Assembly (NCBI RefSeq): GCF_028595285.1
Contig: NZ_JAQQXQ010000002.1
Coordinates: 62,001 to 126,000 of the forward strand
Length of the DNA stretch: 64,000 nucleotides
Direction: 5' to 3'
Source of the DNA: Erythrobacter fulvus
GTDB taxonomy: Bacteria > Pseudomonadota > Alphaproteobacteria > Sphingomonadales > Sphingomonadaceae
Shown here: positions 53,883 through 61,986 of the stretch, one piece after another
Layout of the letters: every line of letters starts with the position of its first letter
Position numbering within the stretch: position 1 is the stretch's first letter
Notes under the pieces: model-generated
Seen by the model: the letters and a program-made list of their open reading frames with translations, nothing else
Told to the model about the DNA's origin: nothing
Databases searched by the model: none
Position numbers and translations under genes: made by a program

Positions 53883-53934
53883 TTTTCTGCGAGTCCCGAT
53901 TGAAAAACCAGCGAACAGAGCAAATCCCGTCCGG

Positions 53935-53974
53935 CAGGGTTTCGATCAAACCCTGTGGCGGGGGCTATGGCCCC
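53935..53974. repeat. Two adjacent hairpins between hpf and ptsN
   Basis: CAGGGTTT (53935-53942) and AAACCCTG (53948-53955) form a perfect 8-bp stem with a 5-nt loop. GGGGC (53961-53965) and GCCCC (53970-53974) form a second. No T-run follows on either strand. On the leftward transcript they lie in the ptsN leader and could be processing or attenuation structures. Confidence 0.4.
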
Positions 53975-54054
53975 TCCTGCTGTTGCCGTGTGAATCCGTT
54001 GCCAGTGACAACCGCCATTGGGGCGGGCCTCCCGTCACACTTCAGGCGCGGATC

Positions 54055-54621
54055 CTATCGCGGTTCGACCCATCCGATCGAACCATCGGCGCGCCGATAA
54101 ACCATATTATGCCGTCCGGTGCCAGCATTTTTGAAGAACAGCGCGGTCGTGTGGCGCAGGTCCATCAGCATCACCGCGTCGGCGACGCTGGCCGTGGGGA
54201 TATCGACGCGGGTTTCGGCGATCACCAGCGGGGCATCGGCGGTGACTTCCTGTTCCTCGTCCTCCTCGATAGCGAAGATGGTATAGGCGGCCTCTTCCTC
54301 GCCGCGGGCATGATCGGCCTGTTCGTGACGGTCGTTCAGGCGGCGCTTGTAGCGGCGCAACTGCTTGTCGATCTTGGCTGCCGCATCGTCGAGCGCGATG
54401 TGCGCATCCTGCGCGGAACCCTGCGCCTTGAGGATCAGGCCCTGCATCACATGGGTAACAATGTCGCAGGTAAAGGCCCCGGCGGGCGCCTTGCCGAAGG
54501 TCACATGACTGGACAGCGCATTGTCGAAATATTTCTCGACCACCGCGCCCAAACGGTCGGCGGCGTGTTCCTGCAGAGCCGCCCCGGTATCAACCTGATG
54601 GCCCGAAATCCGAATATCCAT
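54055..54621 (-). CDS. hpf: Ribosome hibernation promoting factor, long form
   Basis: Binds the 30S decoding region in stationary phase and promotes 100S dimers. 188 residues with an N-terminal RaiA domain (MDIRISGHQVDTGAALQEHAADRLG...IALDDAAAKIDKQLRRYKRRL), an acidic linker (IEEDEEQEV) and the C-terminal dimerisation domain of long HPF (VIAETRVDIPTASVADAVMLMDLRHTTALFFKNAGTGRHNMVYRRADGSIGWVEP). Next to ptsN, the usual arrangement. Confidence 0.94.
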   Translation of the reverse strand: MDIRISGHQVDTGAALQEHAADRLGAVVEKYFDNALSSHVTFGKAPAGAFTCDIVTHVMQGLILKAQGSAQDAHIALDDAAAKIDKQLRRYKRRLNDRHEQADHARGEEEAAYTIFAIEEDEEQEVTADAPLVIAETRVDIPTASVADAVMLMDLRHTTALFFKNAGTGRHNMVYRRADGSIGWVEPR

Positions 54622-54677
54622 GTCATTGCCCTCCGTCCAAGATGAGGATCCCGTTATGCGTGCGGCGCGCCGACCCC

Positions 54678-55370
54678 TCAGCGCGCCCAGATGGCGTTTT
54701 CGATCCCCGCGACAAATTCGCGGTGACGTTCCAGTTCCTCGGGCGAGGCGGCGTGCGGTCGCGGCGGGCGCGCCACCCGGCCCGCAGCCGGTGCGGCGGC
54801 GATTGTCGCGGTTTCGACCACCGTGAGGCTTTCCGCCTCGGCCAGACCAAGCCCGATCTGCCGCCCGCCGGTAAGTTCGACATAGACCTGCGCCAGCAGT
54901 TCGGCATCAAGCAGCGCGCCGTGCTTCACACGGTGGCTGCGATCGATCCCGTATCGCGTGCACAGCGCATCGAGCGAGTTCTTCGCGCCCGGATGCTTCT
55001 TGCGGGCAAGGGCGACGGTATCGACCATCCGCTCCATATCGATCGCTGCCCGGCCGATCCGTTCAAGCTCGTTATTCAGGAAGCCGAAGTCGAACCCGGC
55101 ATTATGCGCCACCAGCGGTGCATCGCCCAGAAATTCGAGCAATTCGTCCGCCACCTCAGCAAAGCGCGGCTTGGTGGCAAGGAATGCGGCGCTGAGGCCG
55201 TGCACCCGCTCGGCCTCTACCGGCATATCGCGTTCGGGATTGAAATAGGCGTGGAAGGTGCGGCCTGTCTCGACCCGGCCGATCATTTCGACACAGCCGA
55301 TTTCCACCATGCGATCCCCGGTCTTGGGGTCGAGCCCGGTGGTTTCGGTGTCGAAGATCACTTCCCGCAT
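54678..55370 (-). CDS. dnaQ: DNA polymerase III epsilon subunit
   Basis: Proofreading 3'-5' exonuclease of the replicative polymerase. 230 residues. DEDDh motifs: FDTETTGLDP (Exo I), LVAHNAGFDFGFLNNEL (Exo II) and HGALLDAELLAQVYVELTGG (Exo III, catalytic His and Asp). The C-terminal Pro/Glu-rich tail is the likely alpha-binding segment. ATG 55370 is chosen; the open frame upstream runs into the coaE gap and is not conserved-looking. Part of the leftward gene set next to oriC. Confidence 0.94.
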   Translation of the reverse strand: MREVIFDTETTGLDPKTGDRMVEIGCVEMIGRVETGRTFHAYFNPERDMPVEAERVHGLSAAFLATKPRFAEVADELLEFLGDAPLVAHNAGFDFGFLNNELERIGRAAIDMERMVDTVALARKKHPGAKNSLDALCTRYGIDRSHRVKHGALLDAELLAQVYVELTGGRQIGLGLAEAESLTVVETATIAAAPAAGRVARPPRPHAASPEELERHREFVAGIENAIWAR

Positions 55371-55419
55371 TTGCCGCACTATCCTCCCGGAATGGCCCGC
55401 TGGCAAGAGGCCCCGGCCA

Positions 55420-56004
55420 TCAAAGTGACGCGACCAGCGCCAGCACTTCGCGGCGGGTTTCCTCCAGCGAGGTGCCGGTGTCGATAACATGATCGGCGCG
55501 TTCGCGTTTTTCCGAATCGTGCAGTTGCAGGCCGTAGATGTGCTCGAACTTCTGCTCCGTCATGCCGGGCCGGGCGAGCACGCGGGCGCGCTGTACATCT
55601 TCGGGCGCGGAGACGACCACGATGGTGTCCACCGCCTCGTGCCCGCCGCGTTCGAACAGCAGCGGAATGTCGAACACCACCGCGCGTTTATCGGCGTGTT
55701 CTTTGAGGAAAGCGGCGCGTTTCGCGGCGACGGCGGGGTGGACGATCGCCTCGAGTCGCGCCAGCGCCGCCTTGTCGGCAAACACCTGATGGCCGAGCCG
55801 GTCGCGGTCGACACCCTCGGGCCCGGTCGATCCGGGGAAGGCAGCTTCGATTGCGGGGACAAGCTCGCCGCCCGGCCCCTGCATGCGGCGCACTTCGGCA
55901 TCGGCGTCGAACACGGGGATACCGGCTTCGGCAAACATCGCTGCGACGGTCGATTTGCCCATGCCGATGGAGCCGGTGAGGCCGATGATTTTCGGCTTGC
56001 TCAT
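55420..56004 (-). CDS. coaE: Dephospho-CoA kinase
   Basis: Last step of coenzyme A synthesis. 194 residues with the P-loop GLTGSIGMGKSTVA at the N-terminus, DADAEVRRM (catalytic Asp), the VVFDIPLLFERG segment and the CoA-domain VVSAPEDVQRARVLARPGMT. Full length. Overlaps aroE by 4 bp; the order dnaQ-coaE-aroE-maf matches the origin region of Caulobacter. Confidence 0.94.
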   Translation of the reverse strand: MSKPKIIGLTGSIGMGKSTVAAMFAEAGIPVFDADAEVRRMQGPGGELVPAIEAAFPGSTGPEGVDRDRLGHQVFADKAALARLEAIVHPAVAAKRAAFLKEHADKRAVVFDIPLLFERGGHEAVDTIVVVSAPEDVQRARVLARPGMTEQKFEHIYGLQLHDSEKRERADHVIDTGTSLEETRREVLALVASL

Positions 56005-56858
56005 CGCGTCAGGATCTCCCTGAGTTCGGCATCATGTTCGCGCGGCGGAGGTGCGTCGAAGAATTTCTCGAAAGCGACCGCCGCCTGCCCGATCAGCATC
56101 GAAAGCCCGTCGATGGTGCGGTGGCCTTTGGCGCGAGCGTCCTTAAGGAACGCGGTGTCGAGCGGGGCGGTGACGATGTCATAGGCGATGGAGCCCGGGG
56201 GTGCATGGCTCCAGTCGAAGGGCAGCGGGGGTTGGCCTTGCATGCCGAGGCTGGAGGCGTTGATGACGAGATCACAGCACCCTTCGCGGTCGTCGAAGGC
56301 AAAATCGGTCGGGTCGGCGAAATGGGCGATATCGATCGCGTGGTGCTCGCCCCTGGGTGCCAATTCATCGAGCAGCGCGCGCGCCTTGGCCGGATCGCGT
56401 CCGGCAACCACCAGCGTGAAGTTGTGCGAGGCGAGCGCCGCGATGATCGCCCGCGCCGCGCCACCGGTGCCGATGATGCGTGCCATGCGGAAGTAGTGGG
56501 TCTGCGCCAGCTCTGCCGCGAGCGGTTCGAGGAAACCTGCCGCATCGGTGTTGGTGCCGGCGAACACGGAATCTCCCGACGGGATGATCGTGTTGACCGC
56601 CCCGATCGCGTCGCCAGGTGGATCGATCCGGTCGATCAGCGCCATCACCGCCTGCTTGTGCGGCATGGTGACATTGCACCCACGCCACAGCGGGTCTGCA
56701 CGGCGGGCGGCAAGGTAATCCGCCAGTTCCGCAGGCCGCACGTGGCAGGCGCGATATTCGGCTGCGATTCCCAGCTTTTTCAGCCAGAAATTATGGATCG
56801 CCGGAGACTTCGACTGCGCGATGGGATCACCGATCACCTCGGCATAGGGGCGCGTCAT
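56001..56858 (-). CDS. aroE: Shikimate dehydrogenase
   Basis: NADPH-dependent reduction of 3-dehydroshikimate in aromatic amino-acid synthesis. 285 residues. N-terminal EVIGDPIAQSKSPAIHNFWL with the substrate Ser-x-Ser, GCNVTMPHKQAVMALIDRID (catalytic Lys), NTDAAGF (Asn, Asp) and the NADP loop GTGGAARAIIAAL. C-terminal DGLSMLIGQAAVAFEKF with the substrate Gln. Overlaps coaE and maf by 4 bp each. Confidence 0.95.
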   Translation of the reverse strand: MTRPYAEVIGDPIAQSKSPAIHNFWLKKLGIAAEYRACHVRPAELADYLAARRADPLWRGCNVTMPHKQAVMALIDRIDPPGDAIGAVNTIIPSGDSVFAGTNTDAAGFLEPLAAELAQTHYFRMARIIGTGGAARAIIAALASHNFTLVVAGRDPAKARALLDELAPRGEHHAIDIAHFADPTDFAFDDREGCCDLVINASSLGMQGQPPLPFDWSHAPPGSIAYDIVTAPLDTAFLKDARAKGHRTIDGLSMLIGQAAVAFEKFFDAPPPREHDAELREILTR

Positions 56859-57442
56859 GCCAGCAGCACCCCTTCCTCGCGCAGTGCGCCGAGCAGGGGG
56901 AGCAGCGGCATGCCGAGCACGGTGAACTGGTCGCCCTCGATCGCCTCGAATAGCTGCACCCCCAGCCCCTCAATCCGGAAAGCACCGACGGCGTGGCCGA
57001 TCTCGGGCCATTCGAGGTCGAGATAATGGGCGATGAAATCCTCCGACAGATCGCGCACATGCAGCCGGGCGATGCTGGCATGGCTCCATTGGCAGCCGCC
57101 GTCTTTGACCAGCGCCGCGGCGGAGTGCAATTCCATCACCTGGCCGGAGAAGAACCGCAGGTGCTCCCCCGCCTCATCGCGGCTGCGGGGCTTGTCGAAC
57201 CGCCGCCCGCCCGCGACCACCAGCGAATCCGAACCCAGCACCAGCGCGCCCGGATGCGCCGCTGCCACTGCTGCCGCCTTCGCCACCGCCAGCGCCTCTG
57301 CCACCTCAGCAGGGGCAGCACCGGCCAACCCCGCCTCGACCGCGCGTTCATCGATATCGGCGGGAATGCTCCGGTAAGCCACACCCGCAGCATCGAGCAT
57401 TGCCCGGCGCGAGGCGGACTTGCTGGCAAGGATCAGAGTCAT
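56855..57442 (-). CDS. maf: Maf-family nucleoside triphosphate pyrophosphatase
   Basis: House-cleaning pyrophosphatase that hydrolyses non-canonical or excess nucleoside triphosphates. 195 residues with the Maf start LILASKSASRRAMLDAAGV, the acidic pair DIDERAVE, LVLGSDSLVVAGGRRFDKPRSRDEA (catalytic Asp) and C-terminal PLLPLLGALREEGVL. Subfamily (dTTP/UTP or YceF type) is not certain. Overlaps ppsR and aroE. Confidence 0.93.
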   Translation of the reverse strand: MTLILASKSASRRAMLDAAGVAYRSIPADIDERAVEAGLAGAAPAEVAEALAVAKAAAVAAAHPGALVLGSDSLVVAGGRRFDKPRSRDEAGEHLRFFSGQVMELHSAAALVKDGGCQWSHASIARLHVRDLSEDFIAHYLDLEWPEIGHAVGAFRIEGLGVQLFEAIEGDQFTVLGMPLLPLLGALREEGVLLA

Positions 57443-58284
57443 ATCGGCTTTCCCGTCCCGCCCTCGCTCGCGGGCTTGCGGTCGCGTTCCTGCGCCAGCC
57501 GGATGATCGCCGCCGCGGTCTCCTCGATCGATCGGCGGGTGACGTCGATCACCGGCCAGCCATTATCGGCATACATCCGCCGTGCGAATTGCAGCTCGGC
57601 CTTCACCCGGTCGCTATCGACATAGGCAGTCTCGGTCGCCTCGTTCAGCGACAGCAAGCGGTTGCGGCGGATCTGCACCAACCGTTCGGGCGAGGTGGTA
57701 AGGCCCACCACCAGTGGATGGCGCAGGCCGAACAGCGCGGGCGGCGGGGGGCTTTCCACCACCAGCGGGATGTTGGCGGTCTTGTAGCCGCGATTGGCGA
57801 GGTAGATCGACGTCGGCGTCTTGGACGATCGCGACACGCCGACCAGCACGATATCGGCCTGCTCCCATTCCTCGTAACCGATGCCGTCGTCATGGGCGAT
57901 GGTGTACTGGATCGCATCGACGCGGCGGAAATAGTCCGCGTCCATCATGTGCTGGCGGCCCGGACGCCCGTGCGCTTCCTGCCCAAGCTGGGCTTCGAGC
58001 GCGGCGGTCACCTGATCGAGCACCGGCACGGCGGGCAGGCCGAGATGGCGGCAATGTTCCTCCAGCCGCTTGCGGGTTTCAGGATTGACGAGGGTGTAGA
58101 GCACCAGCCCGGGATGCGCGGCAAGATCGGGGACGATCCGGTCAAGGTGCTGGAGCGAGCGGACCATCGGCCAGAAATGGCGGCTGACATCGGGATCGTC
58201 GAACTGCGCGAGCGCCGCCTTGGCGATCATTTCCAGCGTTTCGCCGGTCGAATCCGATACCAGGTGCAGGTTGAGTCGGTTCAT
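57439..58284 (-). CDS. ppsR: PEP synthase regulatory protein, bifunctional kinase/pyrophosphorylase (DUF299)
   Basis: ADP-dependent kinase/phosphorylase of the PSRP family, which toggles PEP synthase or pyruvate phosphate dikinase. 281 residues. LHLVSDSTGETLEMIAKAAL at the N-terminus, the P-loop-like VGVSRSSKTPTSIYLANRGYKTANIPLV, and a C-terminal GWPVIDVTRRSIEETAAAII with the conserved Ser. The target enzyme gene is not in the window. First gene to the left of the proposed origin, as is its orthologue in Caulobacter. ATG 58284. Confidence 0.94.
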   Translation of the reverse strand: MNRLNLHLVSDSTGETLEMIAKAALAQFDDPDVSRHFWPMVRSLQHLDRIVPDLAAHPGLVLYTLVNPETRKRLEEHCRHLGLPAVPVLDQVTAALEAQLGQEAHGRPGRQHMMDADYFRRVDAIQYTIAHDDGIGYEEWEQADIVLVGVSRSSKTPTSIYLANRGYKTANIPLVVESPPPPALFGLRHPLVVGLTTSPERLVQIRRNRLLSLNEATETAYVDSDRVKAELQFARRMYADNGWPVIDVTRRSIEETAAAIIRLAQERDRKPASEGGTGKPI

Positions 58285-58610
58285 GCGGGCGCGGCTCGGG
58301 TTCGGGCTGTGGACAGATGGGGGCATAAACCACGGGAGCAATTGCCGGACAAGCTGCGGAGCAATTTTCCTACCCGCTACCGGCCTTTTCACCGGGGTAT
58401 TTGTCGACACGGGACAGGATTTGTCGACAGGCTGTGAAGACTGAGGATAAAGCCTGCTTGACGTCCAGTCCGTGCGGATTCGGTGGGGGGTCAATAGGAC
58501 TGGCGCGGCTGGGGGTAATCGGGCAGGAACCGGTAATTCCCGCTTTCCACAGGGCCAACAGACTCCATCAATCCTTTTATAATTTGTTTTGATTTGTTTT
58601 AAGGAACGCC
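58285..58610. other. Proposed chromosomal replication origin (oriC)
   Basis: This 326-bp gap separates leftward ppsR from rightward hemE, the location of the Caulobacter origin. It holds two copies of TTGTCGACA (58401-58409 and 58421-58429) exactly 20 bp apart. DnaA-box-like words are TGTGGACAG (58308-58316), TGAGGATAA (58442-58450, one mismatch to TGTGGATAA) and TTTCCACAG (58544-58552). There are two GANTC sites (58477 and 58561) and an AT-rich segment (58570-58603) with a tandem 10-mer (A/G)ATTTGTTTT, suited to unwinding. The hemE promoter must also lie here. DnaA boxes are degenerate, so the assignment rests on context plus composition. Confidence 0.75.
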
Positions 58611-59627
58611 ATGCCCGGTCCGCTTCTCGATACGCTCAAAGGTGTCCGTCAGGACGTCGCCCCCGTCTGGCTCATGCGTCAGGCGGGCCGTTATCTCCCT
58701 GAATACAGGGCGCTTCGTGCAGAAAAAGGCGGGTTTCTCGAACTCGTTTACGACAGCGAAGCCGCGGCCGAAATCACCGTGCAGCCGATCCGGCGCTTCG
58801 GGTTTGACGGGGCAATCCTGTTTTCCGACATCCTGATCGTGCCGCATGCCATGGGACAGGGGCTGGCCTTCATGGCGGGCGAGGGGCCCAAGCTGTCGCC
58901 GACGCTGCTTGAGGTCGGGCTCGATTCCTTCACCCCGGCTTTCGAACGGTTCGAACCGGTCTATGAAACCGTACGGCTCACCCGCCAGCAGATCGGGCCG
59001 CAGGTCACGATGCTCGGCTTTGCGGGCAGCCCGTGGACGGTCGCGACCTACATGATCGCGGGCGAGGGATCGAAGGACCAGGGCGCGGCGCGGTTGCTGG
59101 CCTATCGCGATCCGGCGCATATGCAGGCGATCGTGGATGCGATCATTGATGTCTCGGTCACCTATCTGCGCGGCCAGATCGATGCAGGCGCGGAAGCGGT
59201 GCAGCTGTTCGACAGCTGGGCCGGCAGTCTGGCGCCCGACCAATTCGAAAAGTGGGTCGTCGCACCGAACGCCGCAATCACCGCGAAGCTCAAGGAATCG
59301 CACCCTGAAGCGCCCGTGATCGGCTTTCCCAAGGGAGCAGGTGCGAAGCTGCCTGCCTATGCCCGCGAAACGGGTGTGGATGCGGTTGGTCTCGACGAAA
59401 CGCTTGATCCGGTCTGGGCGCATGAAAGCCTGCCCGAAGGCATGCCGGTGCAGGGCAATTTCGATCCGCTGCTGCTCGAAGCGGGCGGGCCGGCGCTGGC
59501 CGCACGGGTGAAGACGATAATCGACGCCTTCGGGGATCGTCCCCATGTCTTCAATCTCGGCCACGGGATCGGCCAGCACACGCCGATCGCCCATGTCGAG
59601 GAACTGCTCGCGGCGCTGAGGGGCTAA
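58611..59627 (+). CDS. hemE: Uroporphyrinogen decarboxylase
   Basis: Decarboxylates uroporphyrinogen III to coproporphyrinogen III in haem and chlorophyll synthesis. 338 residues. N-terminal VWLMRQAGRYLPEYR carries the conserved Arg residues; ILFSDILIVPHAMG holds the active-site Asp; FAGSPWTVATYMIAGEGSKD and FNLGHGIGQHTPIAHVEEL follow. Full length. AAGGAACGCC precedes ATG 58611. It borders the proposed origin, and hemJ follows 5 bp after it. Confidence 0.96.
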   Translation: MPGPLLDTLKGVRQDVAPVWLMRQAGRYLPEYRALRAEKGGFLELVYDSEAAAEITVQPIRRFGFDGAILFSDILIVPHAMGQGLAFMAGEGPKLSPTLLEVGLDSFTPAFERFEPVYETVRLTRQQIGPQVTMLGFAGSPWTVATYMIAGEGSKDQGAARLLAYRDPAHMQAIVDAIIDVSVTYLRGQIDAGAEAVQLFDSWAGSLAPDQFEKWVVAPNAAITAKLKESHPEAPVIGFPKGAGAKLPAYARETGVDAVGLDETLDPVWAHESLPEGMPVQGNFDPLLLEAGGPALAARVKTIIDAFGDRPHVFNLGHGIGQHTPIAHVEELLAALRG

Positions 59628-59631
59628 GGCA

Positions 59632-60075
59632 ATGCAGGAACTGCTCTCGTCGATCTATCTGTTCCTCAAGTCGGGACATGTGATTTTCATGGTGTTCTGG
59701 CTGGCAGGGCTGTTCATGCTGCCGCGCCAGTGCATCTACATGCTCGATCATGCGTCGGGATCGGAAGGTGAGGCGAAGTGGGCGACGCGCATGGGCAAGC
59801 TGCGCAAGATCATCCTGACGCCCTCGCTGGTCATCGTCTGGGTGCTGGGGCTGGCGATGGCCTTCACCATGGGTTTTTTCTCCGACGGCTGGTTCCACGC
59901 CAAGCTGACGCTGGTGCTGGCGATGACGGGTTTTCACGGCTGGCTGGTCGCCCAGACGAAGAAAATGGCCCGCGGCGAGCGCCCCTTGACCGAGGGGCAG
60001 CTGCGCATGATCGGCGAGGTGCCGGGCCTGATGCTGATCGTGATCGTGGTGCTGGTTTATCTGAAGCCGTTCTGA
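59632..60075 (+). CDS. hemJ: HemJ-type protoporphyrinogen IX oxidase
   Basis: Membrane enzyme that oxidises protoporphyrinogen IX to protoporphyrin IX, the HemG/HemY replacement used by most alphaproteobacteria. 147 residues with four helices (SGHVIFMVFWLAGLFML, LTPSLVIVWVLGLAMAF, WFHAKLTLVLAMTGFHGWL, GLMLIVIVVLVYL). The conserved His16 (KSGHVIF) and the Lys in HAKLTLV are present. Follows hemE directly, so two haem steps share a transcript. Confidence 0.92.
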   Translation: MQELLSSIYLFLKSGHVIFMVFWLAGLFMLPRQCIYMLDHASGSEGEAKWATRMGKLRKIILTPSLVIVWVLGLAMAFTMGFFSDGWFHAKLTLVLAMTGFHGWLVAQTKKMARGERPLTEGQLRMIGEVPGLMLIVIVVLVYLKPF

Positions 60076-60185
60076 CCCGCGATTTTACGCGATTGACCGC
60101 GCCGCGCAGGGCATCTATTTCGCGTCTCACCTAATCCGGTGACCGGGGCCATTCCCGCCCCGTCAGGTCTGCTTTCTCCAAGCCC

Positions 60186-60225
60186 GGCCCCTTGTCCAAC
60201 AGGGGCGCCTCTGTTTCCCAGAGGT
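60186..60225 (+). promoter_or_regulatory. Stem-loops in the rho leader
   Basis: GCCCCTTGT with ACAGGGGC (about 60186-60207, one bulge) and CCTCTG with CAGAGG (about 60208-60224) form two consecutive hairpins in the 194-bp leader upstream of rho. No T-run follows. Rho genes are often autoregulated in their leader, so these may belong to such control, but the sequence alone does not show it. Confidence 0.35.
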
Positions 60226-60269
60226 ACTGACCATCCGGCCACTCCTGCTCTTTTTCGGAAATACACGAC

Positions 60270-61535
60270 ATGCATCTGAAGGACCTCAAGCGAAAGACCC
60301 CGGCCGAACTGGTCGCGATGGCGGAAGAACTGGGCGTCGAAGGCGCATCGACCATGCGCCGTCAGGATCTGCTGTTCAGCATCCTGCGCGAACTCGCCGA
60401 GGACGAGGAATACGAAGAAAAGATCATGGGCATCGGCACCATCGAGGTGCTGCAGGACGGTTTCGGCTTCCTGCGCTCGCCCGAGGCGAACTACCTGGCC
60501 GGGCCGGATGACATCTACGTTTCGCCTAACCAAGTCCGCCGCTGGGGCCTGCGCACCGGCGACACCGTCGAAGGCGAAATCCGTGCGCCCCGTGACGGCG
60601 AGCGCTATTTCGCGCTGACCAGCCTTGCCAAGGTCAATTTCGACGATCCCGAAGCGGTGCGTCTGCGCACCAATTTCGACAACCTCACCCCGCTCTATCC
60701 CGATTCCAAGCTGCGGCTCGATAGCCTCGATCCGACGATCAAGGACAAGAGCGCGAGGGTGATCGATATCATCGCCCCGCAGGGCAAAGGCCAGCGCGCG
60801 CTGATCGTCGCGCCGCCGCGCACCGGTAAAACCGTGCTGCTGCAGAACATCGCCAAGGCGATCACCGACAACCACCCTGAGGTGTTCCTGATCGTCCTTC
60901 TGGTCGACGAACGTCCCGAGGAAGTCACCGACATGCAGCGCAGCGTGAAGGGCGAGGTTGTCTCCTCGACCTTCGACGAACCCGCACAGCGCCACGTGCA
61001 GGTCGCCGAAATGGTGATCGAAAAGGCCAAGCGCCTGGTCGAGCACAAGCATGACGTGGTAATCCTGCTCGATTCCATCACGCGTCTGGGCCGCGCTTAC
61101 AACACCGTGGTGCCGTCTTCCGGCAAGGTGCTGACCGGCGGTGTGGACGCCAACGCGCTGCAGCGGCCCAAGCGCTTCTTCGGCGCGGCGCGCAACATCG
61201 AGGAAGGCGGTTCGCTCTCGATCATCGCCACCGCGCTGATCGACACCGGCAGCCGCATGGACGAAGTGATCTTCGAAGAGTTCAAGGGCACGGGTAACAG
61301 CGAAATCGTGCTCGATCGTAAGGTTGCCGACAAGCGCATCTTCCCCGCATTGGATGTCGGCAAGTCCGGCACCCGCAAGGAAGAACTGCTGGTCGAGAAG
61401 GATCGCCTGTCGAAGATGTGGGTGCTGCGCCGCATCCTGATGCAGATGGGCACCGTAGATGCGATGGAGTTCCTGCTGGACAAGATGAAGGATTCGAAGA
61501 CCAACGACGATTTCTTCGATACGATGAACCAGTAA
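60270..61535 (+). CDS. rho: Transcription termination factor Rho
   Basis: Hexameric RNA-dependent ATPase that ends transcription. 421 residues. The N-terminal Rho_N helical segment ([22 protein letters not shown]) precedes the OB-fold RNA site with [23 protein letters not shown]. The ATPase core has Walker [13 protein letters not shown], the ERPEEVTDM segment, Walker [17 protein letters not shown] and the R-loop region [27 protein letters not shown]. Usual length. Leader of 194 bp after hemJ. Confidence 0.97.
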   Translation: MHLKDLKRKTPAELVAMAEELGVEGASTMRRQDLLFSILRELAEDEEYEEKIMGIGTIEVLQDGFGFLRSPEANYLAGPDDIYVSPNQVRRWGLRTGDTVEGEIRAPRDGERYFALTSLAKVNFDDPEAVRLRTNFDNLTPLYPDSKLRLDSLDPTIKDKSARVIDIIAPQGKGQRALIVAPPRTGKTVLLQNIAKAITDNHPEVFLIVLLVDERPEEVTDMQRSVKGEVVSSTFDEPAQRHVQVAEMVIEKAKRLVEHKHDVVILLDSITRLGRAYNTVVPSSGKVLTGGVDANALQRPKRFFGAARNIEEGGSLSIIATALIDTGSRMDEVIFEEFKGTGNSEIVLDRKVADKRIFPALDVGKSGTRKEELLVEKDRLSKMWVLRRILMQMGTVDAMEFLLDKMKDSKTNDDFFDTMNQ

Positions 61536-61593
61536 GCAACGCCGCGCCGGGGGGCGCGTGCGGCAAGGATAACGAACGGACGGGTCGGAAAAA

Positions 61594-61986
61594 GTGCTTA
61601 GCCAGTATCTCTATATCAGCACCGCGCCGACCCTGCCGCGCGAGGAAGTGGACGCTATCCTCGCCGCCAGTGCGCGCAACAATCCGGCACGCGGCATCAC
61701 CGGCCTGCTGCTGTTCAACGGCCGCAATTTCCTCCAGCTGCTCGAGGGCGAGGAGGGCGAGGTCAATGCGCTGATGGAAACGATCTTCGCCGATCCGCGC
61801 CACAGCGGCGTGTCGGTGCTTGACCGCCGCGGCATCCACCAGCGCACTTGTCCCGACTGGGCGATGAAGCGGGTGATGATCGCCGAAAGTATCGAGAGCC
61901 GGCGCGAAATGCTCGAACGGGATCTGCCGGACGGGCTCGATCCCGAAGTGCGCAAGATGATCGTCAATTTCGCGGTGCTGAATTAA
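61594..61986 (+). CDS. BLUF-domain blue-light sensor protein
   Basis: A 130-residue protein consisting of one BLUF domain plus a short C-terminal helix. The flavin-switch residues are all present: Tyr7 (YLYIS), Asn30 (RNNPARGITG), Gln48 (NFLQLLEG), with Trp89 and Met91 in PDWAMK. Blue light would shift FAD hydrogen bonding and change partner binding. No output domain is fused, so it acts through an unknown partner. GTG start 61594 after GGAAAAA. Its stop overlaps the convergent gene. Confidence 0.9.
   Translation: MLSQYLYISTAPTLPREEVDAILAASARNNPARGITGLLLFNGRNFLQLLEGEEGEVNALMETIFADPRHSGVSVLDRRGIHQRTCPDWAMKRVMIAESIESRREMLERDLPDGLDPEVRKMIVNFAVLN

Noticed and set aside
61542-61562. Intrinsic terminator after rho (GCGCC-GGGG-GGCGC)
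   Set aside because: The stem is clear but no T-run follows, so intrinsic termination is not supported.
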